Shown in pieces: positions 52,900-61,997 of a stretch of 64,000 bases of DNA. Both the position numbers and the translations under genes were made by a program. Source of the stretch: an uncultured Clostridia bacterium. GTDB lineage: Bacteria > Bacillota > Clostridia > Christensenellales > Pumilibacteraceae. Location: the NCBI GenBank assembly GCA_934270565.1, contig CAKQPR010000007.1, positions 30,379 through 94,378 of the forward strand. The letters are read 5' to 3'. How positions within the stretch are numbered: the stretch's first letter is position 1; every line of letters starts with the position of its first letter. Under the pieces are notes generated by a model. It had not been told where the DNA came from. It saw only the letters and a list, made by a program, of their open reading frames with translations, and did not search any database.

Positions 52900-54375
52900 T
52901 TACTCTTTAGTCGACGGCAATACGAACCAGAAAGTCGATCCGCGGTTGACGACGGAATCGATCCCGTATCCAGCACCGTTGATTTCGAAAAGCTGTTTTA
53001 CGATACTGAGCCCGATACCGCTGCCCATAACGGCGCGTTTCGTCTGGCTCGCGCGGTAATAGCGATCCCAGACCTTATCTTTTTCGCTCGGCGCGATACC
53101 TTTGCCGGTATCCGAAACGCAAACTTTCACGCCGCCGTCGGTGTGCTCGACCGAAACCGCGACTTTCTTGTCCTCGCCGGTATAACTGAACGCGTTGCCG
53201 ATAAGGTTATAAAGGATCTGTTCGAGCATTCTTTCGTCGCAAAGCACGACCGCAGACTGCGGAATATCCGCGTCGAGAGTGTAGCCCTTTTCCGTCATAA
53301 TCGAAAACCTTTCGATAACCCGCCTCGTGACTTCGGCAAGATCGACCGGAACGATTTCGGGTTTGCGCGCGCCCGACTGGAGCTTGCTGAGGTCGAGAAT
53401 ATCGTTGACCAAAAGCGTGAGCCGATCCACCTCGTCGATAATGACTTTGCAGTGTTCGGCGCGTTTTTCGGGTCGGTCGCCCGAAATATCGCGGATCATC
53501 TCGGCGTAAGCCTTTACCATCGTAAGCGGCGTTCTGAGGTCGTGCGAAACGTTCGCGAGGAAGTCGCGCCGCATTTTCTCGGCGTTTTCGGTTTCCTCGA
53601 CCGAAGCGTTAAGCGCGATCGCGAGTTCGTCGTATTCGGCGATGCCGACGGTTTCGAAAGTGACTTTCTCGCCCGAGCTCATTCTCTTCGCGGTCGCGGC
53701 GAATTCGGAAATCGGTTTCGTGATGCTCTTCGAGAACAGATAACTGACTACGACGGAAATCACCGCGCAGAAAACCGTGACCGAAATCATCTGGTTCGCC
53801 AAAAGGTCGGACGTGACGTCGTTCTGCGTGACCGAAGCCGAAACATAAAAGTAAATTTCTCCGACCGTGTCGTCATTTGTTTTTTGTCTTTCTCCGGCGA
53901 TAAGCGTATAGTCGCCCGAAGCCGCGCGAAGATGATACATTATTTTGCCGTTCTCCGATTCGGTGAGTTTCCGATAAAACTCGCTGTCGCAGTCAAACGC
54001 CGAAGTGTTTACTTCGTCGCCGACGTCGCTTTTCGGCGTGGGGTCGGACACAACGATGATTTCGAGTTTGTTTGCCGTGTCGCCTTTCGGATAATAGAAT
54101 ATCGCGACTTTCATGGGCGTGGTTTTAACTTCGCCGTCGAGCATCGTGTTGAATTTTTTGTCGGGTTTGCCGCCGGTATACCCTTCGTTGTCGAACGCCG
54201 TGGCTATACGGTCGCAAGCCTGCAGTATTTCCTGTTCTTTCATACGGCGGTAGGCGGCTTTGAAAATAATGACCTCGCACGCCCACAACGTAATAAGAAT
54301 AATCAACGTCATTCCGACGAAGTACATCCATGTATGAAGCATCAAGCTTCCCGGTTTGCTCTCTCTGTCGTCCAT
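52900..54375 (-). CDS. Sensor histidine kinase
   Basis: 491 residues. Membrane segments at about 14-38 and 193-215 flank an extracytoplasmic sensor of about 155 residues. A HAMP domain (about 210-265), HisKA with predicted phospho-His278 in NVSHDLRTPL, and a HATPase domain follow (N-box ILYNLIGNAF, G-boxes DTGKGIAP and GSGIGLSIVKQL). It phosphorylates the response regulator encoded one base upstream. The layout resembles PhoR/VicK-type envelope sensors; the signal is unknown. Confidence 0.95.
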   Translation of the reverse strand: MDDRESKPGSLMLHTWMYFVGMTLIILITLWACEVIIFKAAYRRMKEQEILQACDRIATAFDNEGYTGGKPDKKFNTMLDGEVKTTPMKVAIFYYPKGDTANKLEIIVVSDPTPKSDVGDEVNTSAFDCDSEFYRKLTESENGKIMYHLRAASGDYTLIAGERQKTNDDTVGEIYFYVSASVTQNDVTSDLLANQMISVTVFCAVISVVVSYLFSKSITKPISEFAATAKRMSSGEKVTFETVGIAEYDELAIALNASVEETENAEKMRRDFLANVSHDLRTPLTMVKAYAEMIRDISGDRPEKRAEHCKVIIDEVDRLTLLVNDILDLSKLQSGARKPEIVPVDLAEVTRRVIERFSIMTEKGYTLDADIPQSAVVLCDERMLEQILYNLIGNAFSYTGEDKKVAVSVEHTDGGVKVCVSDTGKGIAPSEKDKVWDRYYRASQTKRAVMGSGIGLSIVKQLFEINGAGYGIDSVVNRGSTFWFVLPSTKE

Positions 54376-54376
54376 T

Positions 54377-55039
54377 TTAAAGCTCTATCTTGTACCCGAG
54401 CCCACGCAAAGTAACGATCTTGTCGCGGTACTTGCCGAGCGACGAACGAAGCATCTTTATGTGCGTGTCCACCGTTCTGTCGTCGCCGTAAAAATCATAG
54501 CCCCAGACGTTGGAAAGGAGTTTTTCGCGGCTGACTGCGATCCCGCGGTTTTCGGCGAGATAGAACAGAAGCTCGTACTCTTTCGGCGTCATATTCACCT
54601 TCTCGCCGTCAACGTAAACGTTTCTGCCCGCGATGTCGATTTCGAGCCCGTCGGATACGATAACCGCCTGTTTCGCCGGCTTCGTCCGTCTCAGAATCGC
54701 GCCGACGCGCATCATTACTTCTTTCGGGGAGAACGGCTTGGTAACGTAATCGTCTACGCCCACCTCGAACCCGAAAAGTCTGTCGTATTCCTCAACGCGC
54801 GCCGAAAGCATAACGATCGGCACGCTGGAAAACTTGCGGATTTCCTTGACGGCGTAATACCCGTCGAGCTTGGGCATCATCACGTCCATAATGATCACGT
54901 CGTAAGAATTCTCGCGCGCGAGTTTCACCGCTTCCATTCCGTCCTCGGCTTCGTCGCACTGATAACCTTCGAACTCCGCGTACTCGCGAAGCACCGCGCG
55001 AATGTTTTTTTCGTCGTCTACAATCAGAAGTTTTATCAT
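54377..55039 (-). CDS. OmpR-family response regulator
   Basis: 220 residues. The receiver domain has acidic pocket VDDE, phospho-acceptor Asp52 in IIMDVMMP, and Lys101 in TKPF. The C-terminal winged helix (VNMTPKEYELLFYLAENRG, then TVDTHIKMLRSSLG) is of the OmpR/PhoB type. It is the partner of the adjacent kinase, separated by one base, and is the first gene of the operon. The downstream PH-domain and four-helix membrane proteins may be part of its regulon. Confidence 0.96.
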   Translation of the reverse strand: MIKLLIVDDEKNIRAVLREYAEFEGYQCDEAEDGMEAVKLARENSYDVIIMDVMMPKLDGYYAVKEIRKFSSVPIVMLSARVEEYDRLFGFEVGVDDYVTKPFSPKEVMMRVGAILRRTKPAKQAVIVSDGLEIDIAGRNVYVDGEKVNMTPKEYELLFYLAENRGIAVSREKLLSNVWGYDFYGDDRTVDTHIKMLRSSLGKYRDKIVTLRGLGYKIEL

Positions 55040-55083
55040 TTTTCGTTTTTCCTCCGTTTTTCTTTCAACGATTTCTTGCGAAA

Positions 55084-55124
55084 ATTATACCTCATTAACA
55101 ATATGATTGTATCACAATATTGTG
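55084..55124 (-). promoter_or_regulatory. AT-rich promoter region of the two-component system
   Basis: A TATAAT -10 box (minus strand, 55089-55084) without a good -35 box. A perfect 12-bp palindrome CACAATATTGTG lies at 55113-55124, just upstream, where an activator would bind. Autoregulation is possible. Confidence 0.5.
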
Positions 55125-55273
55125 TATGTTATGTGAAACCGACGGCAAACGCCGCTCTTTCGGACGAAAACCCCGAAATGTTTGTGAAAAATCGTTCAAA
55201 AAAGTCGAAAATCGTCCAAACCGACGGTGAGCCGCTAACGTCCAGACTGCAATTCCGCAAAACGGATTTTTTG

Positions 55274-55502
55274 AGGCTTCCCCTTGGGGATCTGTCGCGT
55301 AGCGACTGATGAGGGGTTGTCTTTTACGTTACGCTCGTCATAGCCCGACCCCTCATCCGTCTTGCCTTCGCTTTCGCTTCGGCAATCCACCTCCCAGCTC
55401 GCAACACAGTTGCTTCACCGCTTTGGCTAAAAACAGTCACCTGTGGACTGTTTTTACGGTGCTTCGCACCGCCGCGTCGCGCCCCCAAGGGGGAAGGCTT
55501 TA
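55274..55502. repeat. Composite snap-back repeat interrupted by the 250-bp element
   Basis: The left part matches the snap-back repeat up to its CAATCCACCT segment. Then about 96 bp of the 250-bp element (about 55395-55490) replace part of the right arm before AAGGGGGAAGGCTT closes it. It shows that one repeat family has inserted into, or recombined with, another. Confidence 0.75.
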
Positions 55503-55656
55503 AAAGGTTTGGACGCCCTCGTCCGCCCGCAACGTTGCGGAACGCTACCCGGCCTCGTCGTTTCGAGCGAAGGCACAGCCGAAGTCGAGAGATCCCCTGC
55601 TTCGGAGACGAAAAACTCTCGCACGCCTCTCTCGCCGACACACTCCCCGCAAAGGC

Positions 55657-55685
55657 TTGACCAAACCCGCGGCGCGTGGTATAAT
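55657..55685 (+). promoter_or_regulatory. Promoter of the TPR protein gene
   Basis: TTGACC (55657-55662), 17 bp, TATAAT (55680-55685); the ATG is at 55718. Confidence 0.82.
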
Positions 55686-55717
55686 AACAGGGAAAACAAA
55701 AACGGGAGACCTGAACA

Positions 55718-56827
55718 ATGCCGGAAGAAAAACACGGTTGCTGCGGTTGCGGCAACGACAATCCGAAACCACAACCCGAGCCCGACTACGAAAAAATAGG
55801 GCTCGACTACCTCATAAAACTGTCGTACTCGCTCACCGACCGCAGCGAAACGCTCGATTACGCGCACAAACGCAATCTGCTTTTCTCGCTGTACTCGTTC
55901 CGCTGCCTGTTCGACACCGAGCCGCTTCACGCGCTCGACCCGATCCTGCTGAAATACGGCTGTTCGTTCGTCACGGAAAACGCGAACGCGAAAAAGTTCG
56001 ACCACGTTTACGAAATCGCGGAAGGTAACAAAAATCGTTACAAATTCGACGCGGGTTCGCCGCTCTGGCGCGAAGCCGTAAAGCGCGGGCTCATACAGGG
56101 CGACAACGCGGTCGTTCCCGACAAGCTCACCCTTTTCGAGCTTGCCTACGCCTGCGTTACGCTCGACACGGTTACGGTCGAGCTCAAAGCGATGTGGTTC
56201 GTATACTTTCCTTACGTTTTTCTCATCGGCGCGCCCGTCGAATACGACGTTTACGACTCGCTCAAAGAAATTCTGCACACGCCCGAAGTCTTTTCGGCGG
56301 TGCTTCGCGGTCGGTATTCGGACAATATCTGCTGCGCCCCGAACGAGCTTAATGGCGAAGATCCGTTCGTTGCGGACTGGTACCGCCCCTACGTCGAGTG
56401 GAAGTGCGAGAAGAACGAAAAGGGCGTAAGCCGCGAAACCGCGAAATTCCAGCGCGCGCTCGCCCTCGGCGATTATCGTTACGCTCTGCGCGGCACCGAA
56501 AAACTGCTCGATTCGTTCCCCGACGACGAGGAAATTCTGCTTCTCAATATTTCGGCGCGCTCGTCGCTCGCCCCGTCCGCGGACTTCGAAACCCGCGTAA
56601 AGCTCCTGTCGGACAACTTCAAAATCATAAACGCCGCGTTTGAACGCCCGCTTAAAAAATACGCGTACTTTTTGTACTATCGCGGTCTGACCCGCCTCGG
56701 CATGAACGAGCCCGATCACGCCGAAGCCGACTTCAATGCCGCGCTCGAAATCGACCCGTCTTTCGAACCCGCGCTGATGATGCTGAAAGGTATCGAAAAC
56801 GCCAAAAAAGAATCCCCCGCCGAATAA
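55718..56827 (+). CDS. TPR-repeat cytoplasmic protein with Cys-rich N-terminus
   Basis: 369 residues, no signal peptide. It opens with a Cys-Gly motif (GCCGCG at 7-12) that could hold a metal, then a Pro-rich linker. A long alpha-helical middle follows (LDYLIKLSYSL, FSLYSFRCLF), and a C-terminal TPR-like unit (KYAYFLYYRGLTRLGM, HAEADFNAALEIDPSF). Function unknown; probably a protein-interaction scaffold. A GGGAG site lies 10 nt before the ATG. It has its own promoter and terminator. Confidence 0.83.
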   Translation: MPEEKHGCCGCGNDNPKPQPEPDYEKIGLDYLIKLSYSLTDRSETLDYAHKRNLLFSLYSFRCLFDTEPLHALDPILLKYGCSFVTENANAKKFDHVYEIAEGNKNRYKFDAGSPLWREAVKRGLIQGDNAVVPDKLTLFELAYACVTLDTVTVELKAMWFVYFPYVFLIGAPVEYDVYDSLKEILHTPEVFSAVLRGRYSDNICCAPNELNGEDPFVADWYRPYVEWKCEKNEKGVSRETAKFQRALALGDYRYALRGTEKLLDSFPDDEEILLLNISARSSLAPSADFETRVKLLSDNFKIINAAFERPLKKYAYFLYYRGLTRLGMNEPDHAEADFNAALEIDPSFEPALMMLKGIENAKKESPAE

Positions 56828-56897
56828 CCTTTTCCGCCCCGAGCGAAAACGTTATCAAAGTCGGCGAAAGCGTGAGAAAGCCTCTATTAAAAACAGC

Positions 56898-56945
56898 AGC
56901 CCCGAGAACTTTTACCTGTCCGTTAAAGTTTTCGGGGCTTTTTCT
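56898..56945 (+). terminator. Terminator of the TPR protein gene
   Basis: GCCCCGA/TCGGGGC stem extended by AACTTT/AAAGTT, then TTTTTCTTT. Confidence 0.85.
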
Positions 56946-57015
56946 TTCGATAGGGCAACGACAGCCTACGCGATTATAATTTTTACCGTTCGTTTCCCGC
57001 CCCGTTTCGGGCGCC

Positions 57016-57050
57016 TTTAAAAAATTCCGAAGCTTGCATGCCTCGGAATT
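57016..57050 (-). terminator. Terminator of the glycyl-radical operon
   Basis: Minus strand AATTCCGA/TCGGAATT stem followed by TTTTTTAAAG, 49 bp after the activase stop. Confidence 0.8.
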
Positions 57051-57098
57051 AAACAATTATACGCAGCCGCCGATTATAAATAACCGCGCCGAAAAAAT

Positions 57099-57992
57099 TC
57101 AAGCGAATACGACCTTTTTATCTGTTCCGGATCGGATTTCGGAAAGCCATTTTTCTTTTTCGTCCTCGCTCGGGGTGCGGAATTTGCGTACCGCCGACCC
57201 GAGCGCCGCGTATTTATCCTCTCCAAGCGAATGATACGGCTCTATCTCGACGCGCAGAATATTTTCGAATTTATTCGCCGCGTTGCAAATACCTTCGAAA
57301 TGCTCTTTTCTGTCGTTGCAATCGGGTATTATCGGACAGCGGAGAACAATGCTTTTCCCCATATCGTTCAGAAGCGACAGATTCCCGACGATAACGTCGT
57401 TATCGACGCCCGTAAAGGCTTTATGCAACTTAGCATTAGTTTCCTTATAGTCGAACAAAAACAAATCGACGTATTCCGATATTTCCCTTATATTTTCCTC
57501 GGAGGTAAAACCGCAAGTCTCTATCGCGGTGTGCAGTCCGTTTTCCTTTGCCTTTTTCAGTATTTCCGCCGCAAACCCGAACCTATACAGCGGCTCGCCG
57601 CCCGAAAGCGTTATCCCGCCGCCCGAATTGTCGTAAAAGATTTTGTCCTTCATCGCCTCTGCGATCACTTCGTCAGCCGAAACTTCCCTGCCGACCTTCT
57701 CAAGCGCTTCGCAGCCCGTCTCGGTACACAAGAAACATTCCGAGCAATTCTGCCTTTCGAATATATGAGTATCGCCCGTGAACAGATGACAACCGTTCGG
57801 ACATACCGCCGCGCATCTTTTACAACCCGTACATTTGTCTTTACGGAACATAATCTGCGGCGTTGCGGACCTCGACTCGGGGTTGTGACACCACACGCAA
57901 TTTAACGGGCAGCCCTTCATAAACACGACGGTGCGTATCCCCGTACCGTCGTTTACGCAAAATTTCTGTATGTTGAATATCGTTCCTTTCAC
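57099..57992 (-). CDS. Glycyl-radical enzyme activating protein (radical SAM)
   Basis: 297 residues. The radical-SAM cluster is CPLNCVWC near residues 28-35. An inserted ferredoxin-like part with two clusters follows (CTGCKRCAAVCPNGC and CSECFLCTETGC), as in most activases except PflA itself. SGGEP (about 129) completes the SAM site. It abstracts hydrogen from the glycyl radical enzyme encoded two genes upstream, turning it on under anoxia. It lies at the end of the four-gene iclR operon. Confidence 0.93.
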   Translation of the reverse strand: MKGTIFNIQKFCVNDGTGIRTVVFMKGCPLNCVWCHNPESRSATPQIMFRKDKCTGCKRCAAVCPNGCHLFTGDTHIFERQNCSECFLCTETGCEALEKVGREVSADEVIAEAMKDKIFYDNSGGGITLSGGEPLYRFGFAAEILKKAKENGLHTAIETCGFTSEENIREISEYVDLFLFDYKETNAKLHKAFTGVDNDVIVGNLSLLNDMGKSIVLRCPIIPDCNDRKEHFEGICNAANKFENILRVEIEPYHSLGEDKYAALGSAVRKFRTPSEDEKEKWLSEIRSGTDKKVVFA

Positions 57993-58037
57993 GGTATTTG
58001 CCTTAAACCTTATTATTTCCGTCCCGTCCGGCGGCTT

Positions 58038-59027
58038 TCAGTCCTCTAAATCGATCTGCGCAAGAGTGGCGGGAAGCTCGTGCGCCGTATTGATCACAAG
58101 ATCGTTCGTAACGGTATCGAAGCACGAAACGATAAGTTTTCCGTTCCATATGATCGGCTCCCCCGGCTCGTCGAGCTCTCCGTTAAACCCGTCGGTATCG
58201 CCGTTCTGGCAGAGTTTTGTCACCGTACCGTCCGGAAGTATTTTTACTATGGCGTTCGCGCAGAAATCGGCAATGTACAGATTCCCGTTTTCGTCCATGA
58301 TCATTCCGTCGGTGCTTACCAGATTATTCGGGTCCCGAGCCCATATTTCGTTCGATTTCACCGACAAATCGTCGTTGAATTTAATTCTGTGCACCGCTCC
58401 GTCCCCGAAATTTCCGACAAGCAGATCGCCGTTCCCGTCGAATTCGATTCCGTCAACGCCGTATCGGTCGTCGGGATTCAGAGTAATAAAGGTCGTCAGA
58501 ATATTTTCGTCGTCAAGCGTGTTAGTTATATCGACGTTTTCGTCGTCAAGCCCGAATCTGTAAACGCAGCTCACCGCGTTCCCCGACGGGTCTTTAACAA
58601 GCTCCATCGTGCTTTGCGTCACATAAACGTAGCCGTCTTTGATCCGCATTCCGTTGGGGTGTTCCATATGCTTTGCGACAACGGTCGTCTTTACTATCCT
58701 GTCGCCGTCAAGTCTTACGCGCAGAATCCTGCCTTTACGGACAAGCTCGGGGCGACCGCTCCACCCCTGATTGTCGCAAATATATAAATCGCCGTCGGGT
58801 CCGAAAGCTATTCCCATAGGGCGCGCCGCGCCGGTTTCTTCGCAGACGGGCACGTCGAACCATTTTCTTACGTTTCCGTTCACGTCGATTTTCAATATAC
58901 AGCCGGACATTTCGGGAACGGCGTAGTTCGGGCACGCAAGAATAAGGTTGCCTTCTCCGTCGATCGCCATACCGTCGGGCGTGGACACATACTCCGGTAA
59001 TTTCGCAAACAATGCGGACTTTTTCAT
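58038..59027 (-). CDS. SMP-30/gluconolactonase-like beta-propeller protein
   Basis: 329 residues of a six-bladed beta-propeller (repeated PDGMAIDGEGNLIL, PMGIAFGPDGDLYI, GVDGIEFDGNGDLLV and STDGMIMDENGNLYI). These are the hallmarks of the SMP-30/gluconolactonase/LRE family, which opens sugar lactones with a divalent metal. There is no signal peptide. It sits between a glycyl radical enzyme and its activase, so it probably processes the substrate or product of that pathway. That combination is unusual. No reaction can be assigned. Confidence 0.87.
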   Translation of the reverse strand: MKKSALFAKLPEYVSTPDGMAIDGEGNLILACPNYAVPEMSGCILKIDVNGNVRKWFDVPVCEETGAARPMGIAFGPDGDLYICDNQGWSGRPELVRKGRILRVRLDGDRIVKTTVVAKHMEHPNGMRIKDGYVYVTQSTMELVKDPSGNAVSCVYRFGLDDENVDITNTLDDENILTTFITLNPDDRYGVDGIEFDGNGDLLVGNFGDGAVHRIKFNDDLSVKSNEIWARDPNNLVSTDGMIMDENGNLYIADFCANAIVKILPDGTVTKLCQNGDTDGFNGELDEPGEPIIWNGKLIVSCFDTVTNDLVINTAHELPATLAQIDLED

Positions 59028-59053
59028 ATTCTTATCCCCGAGCGGCGACCCCC

Positions 59054-61111
59054 TCAGCGACCCTCCTTTTCAAACCTTTCTATAAATTCTTTCTGCGATT
59101 CCCTCGATATGTTTCTGAAGTAAGTGCTGTATCCGCCGATCCTTACGACAAGATTCGGGTATTTTTCGGGGTTTTCCATCGCCTCGCGCAAAAGCTTCGA
59201 AGAAACGGAATTAACCTGAAACTGCAAACCGCCCCGCCCCAGATACACGTCGATAAGCGTTCTGATTTCCTTTTTGTGATTTTTCACCGTATCTATGCCG
59301 AAATTCACGTCTATCGGCTGTCCGCCGAAGAATTTACGCTGCGGCAGCTTCGAGCACGACAAAATCATGGACGTGGGGTCGGCTTGCCTTGCTTCGTTCG
59401 ACGCTCCCGCGTTTTTCGCAAACGGTTCGCCCGCACGCCGCCCGTCGTAACCCGCTCCGTAAGCCGCGCCGTACCCGACGTTAAGATCGATCGTGTGGAG
59501 CGACGGCGAATAATATATATTGTCGTGAGAGAAGCTCCGTATCGCTTTCTGCAGAATCTCCGCGATCCTTATTGTATAATCGTCGGCGTCCGAGTTTTCC
59601 CCGAATTTCGGACATTTCATAACGTCGCTTCTGATTTTTTCGAATCCGACGAAATTTTTCTTTACCGCCTCGTTCATTTCGACTATCGTATATTTTTTAT
59701 CCTTAAAAACAAGCCGATCTATCGCGCAAATTCCGTCGCCGACGTTCACCATGCCCATACACTCGAACGTAACGTTGTGGTATTTTACGCCCGATATGCG
59801 GTCGCAGCGTTTTTCGATGCAATCGGGAGTGAGCAGCGAAATAAAAGGATCGGGAAGCGTTTTTTCGCTGACTTCCGCGCGTTTTTCATACGATTTGACG
59901 CACGTTACGAGCAGGCGTCCGACGCAAGTCCCGAAATTCGCAAACAGTTCGTCTAAATTCTTCGGCTCTTCGATATCCGGCACGAGAACCTCGTCGGACT
60001 GCAGCATTCTGCCGCGATTCATTGCCGTTTCGAGGATCGCGGAAACCGAAAGCACGCAGCCCCACATACTGTCGAATTCTTCCCCCGCAATGCTTATTCC
60101 CATGCACGAATTATTCGAAAATTGCCTTGCTTCGTCCTCCGGCAAGCCTTTTTCGACAAGCGCGCTCACGCAGGATCTTTCTCCGTAAAACGTCGGCTGC
60201 CCCATGGAAAAAAGCTTTTCGTCGATGAGCATATCCCATATTTCCCGAGGCGTGGTTTCATCGACCCTCGCTCCGAGAATCGGCGCGGGCATCGCAAACT
60301 CCTTCTGACACTCTATAATCAGCTCGGAAAGCTCGTTGTACTTTGCGCCGACGTTCAGAAGGCAAGCCCCGTCGGCATAGCTGTTAAGCAGCATATAGAA
60401 ATTATGCAATATCCTTTTTGCCTCTTCCCTCGTCATTCCGTTTTCAGACGATTTTTTATAGTACGGGTAAATATACTTGTCGAATCTTCCGAGAGAAATG
60501 CTGTACCATGCGTTTTCGGCAAGCGGCGTAAGAAAGTGTATTATCCACACCGACTGCACCGCTTCGCGAAAGCTTTCCGCGGGATAGTACGGAACTTTCT
60601 TTATCATATTCTTCAGCTCTGTAAGCCGCGGTTTTTCGCTTTCGTCGCCGCTTGAAATCATTCCGTCGATCATGTCCGCGACTCTGTTCGTCAGATTACG
60701 CACGGCTTCGATCGCCGCTTTCATCGACAGTAAGTATTCGTTCCGAGGATACTTTGCGAGCTCGCCGACAATCATGTTTTCGTAAAAAACAAGACCGTTT
60801 TTCAATATGCTTTCATAATCGACCAGAGTGTGCCCTCTGTCTACGCCCGTGCGGCTTTTGAAAACTTCGGGGGCGTTTATTACGTCTTCGGTCGCTTTAT
60901 CCTGTATTTCGTCGGCAAATACGACTTCCTCATCGCATTTTTTATCGAAACAAAACCATCCGATGATTTCGTCGGCGGGTTTTATATCGAGCCGCAAAAG
61001 TTCGGTTTCAACGCTGAATTTTTTCGTAAATCTTTCTATCGGATTCAAAGCGTTCAATTCTTTATAAAAATTTTTTCTTACATATCTTTCGATATTCCAG
61101 TCGCAAAACAC
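59054..61111 (-). CDS. Atypical glycyl radical enzyme
   Basis: 685 residues, shorter than the usual 780-850. The PFL-like ten-stranded barrel is evident (GHTLVDYESILKNGL, then SFREAVQSVWIIHFL). The radical site near the C-terminus reads RIGGYSTYF, with the second Gly the radical carrier. The thiyl loop is SNNSCMGIS (Cys at 60104-60106) and lacks the CxE motif of diol dehydratases and most decarboxylases. The GTG at 61111 is preferred over a TTG at 61117, since GGGAGG lies 7 nt before it. It starts 2 bp after the iclR stop. The reaction is unknown. Confidence 0.9.
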   Translation of the reverse strand: MFCDWNIERYVRKNFYKELNALNPIERFTKKFSVETELLRLDIKPADEIIGWFCFDKKCDEEVVFADEIQDKATEDVINAPEVFKSRTGVDRGHTLVDYESILKNGLVFYENMIVGELAKYPRNEYLLSMKAAIEAVRNLTNRVADMIDGMISSGDESEKPRLTELKNMIKKVPYYPAESFREAVQSVWIIHFLTPLAENAWYSISLGRFDKYIYPYYKKSSENGMTREEAKRILHNFYMLLNSYADGACLLNVGAKYNELSELIIECQKEFAMPAPILGARVDETTPREIWDMLIDEKLFSMGQPTFYGERSCVSALVEKGLPEDEARQFSNNSCMGISIAGEEFDSMWGCVLSVSAILETAMNRGRMLQSDEVLVPDIEEPKNLDELFANFGTCVGRLLVTCVKSYEKRAEVSEKTLPDPFISLLTPDCIEKRCDRISGVKYHNVTFECMGMVNVGDGICAIDRLVFKDKKYTIVEMNEAVKKNFVGFEKIRSDVMKCPKFGENSDADDYTIRIAEILQKAIRSFSHDNIYYSPSLHTIDLNVGYGAAYGAGYDGRRAGEPFAKNAGASNEARQADPTSMILSCSKLPQRKFFGGQPIDVNFGIDTVKNHKKEIRTLIDVYLGRGGLQFQVNSVSSKLLREAMENPEKYPNLVVRIGGYSTYFRNISRESQKEFIERFEKEGR

Positions 61112-61113
61112 GG

Positions 61114-61815
61114 TCAACCCTCCCTGTAACCTAATTTCAACGAAATATTCCGCGCGGCTTCGTCAAGCAACGGCAATTTGTCGCTAACAAGCGAATTTAT
61201 ATCGTCGTATATCGTGAGCGAAGAAATTCCGACGCTCGCAACCACTACTCCGCGCTCGTCGTATACCGGACACGCGACGCACAGAATTCCTTTTGCGAAT
61301 TCCTCGTTGTCGGTCGAATAGCCGAGTTTCTTTATCTTTTCCGCTTCCGCTTCGAATTCGTTTCCGTGACCGCCGTAAGCAAGCAGGATTTTCCCCGGCG
61401 CGGAAGTTCCGAGCGGGTATTCGCCGCCCGCGCGACCGTTGATCCGAACCTCTTTTCTCGAGTCGAAATGGAGAAGATAAAGCACGTTATCGTTGTTTTT
61501 TATTCCCAGATACACCGCGTCGCCGAGCTTTTCGTTCAGTTTGCGCAATTCTTCTTCGGCTATTTCCGCAAGCGCATATTCCGGAGTGCATTTCGACACC
61601 ACCGAAAAGGGTTTCATCGTAAAACGATACTTTTTCTGAACGTCGTCGCTCATATAAATCCATTTATATTCGAGCAGCGATTCCAACACCCTCGACGCCG
61701 CGTTTTTATTTATCCCGAGCGAATTGCATATATCCGCTATCCCCGTTTCCTGCCTCGTCTCCGAAAAAAATTCGATAATTCTCAGAGCGTAATCCACCGC
61801 CGGTGCTTTCGACAT
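61114..61815 (-). CDS. IclR-family transcriptional regulator
   Basis: 233 residues. An N-terminal winged helix (VDYALRIIEFFSETRQETGI, then LGINKNAASRVLESLLEY) is followed by the IclR effector-binding domain (YPLGTSAPGKILLAY, then GILCVACPVYDERGVVVASV). AAGGAGAGG precedes the ATG. It is the first gene of the glycyl-radical operon, and a perfect inverted repeat covers its promoter, so it probably represses its own operon until the substrate appears. Confidence 0.93.
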   Translation of the reverse strand: MSKAPAVDYALRIIEFFSETRQETGIADICNSLGINKNAASRVLESLLEYKWIYMSDDVQKKYRFTMKPFSVVSKCTPEYALAEIAEEELRKLNEKLGDAVYLGIKNNDNVLYLLHFDSRKEVRINGRAGGEYPLGTSAPGKILLAYGGHGNEFEAEAEKIKKLGYSTDNEEFAKGILCVACPVYDERGVVVASVGISSLTIYDDINSLVSDKLPLLDEAARNISLKLGYREG

Positions 61816-61838
61816 TTTATACCTCTCCTTGCTTTGTT

Positions 61839-61875
61839 ATATATTTATTGTATCATAATAAATATATTATGTCAA
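61839..61875 (-). promoter_or_regulatory. Promoter of the iclR glycyl-radical operon with overlapping operator
   Basis: Minus strand TTGACA (61875-61870), 17 bp, TACAAT (61852-61847). An inverted repeat with 11-bp arms (ATATATTTATT, 7-bp centre, 61839-61867) covers the spacer and the -10 box. Confidence 0.85.
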
Positions 61876-61935
61876 CCGTTTTTTTAGAAGTTATTATAAT
61901 GAGCGCTCCCCCGAGATCATGCGGATCGCCATTAT

Positions 61936-61966
61936 AAAAAACCTTCCCCGACCGAGGAAGGTTTTA
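61936..61966 (-). terminator. Terminator of the YgjV-like gene
   Basis: Minus strand ACCTTCC/GGAAGGT stem followed by TTTTTTAT; A-rich on the other side, so it may act in both directions. Confidence 0.8.
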
Positions 61967-61997
61967 TCGTTGTGCCGTATTATGTTTTGCGTGAAAT

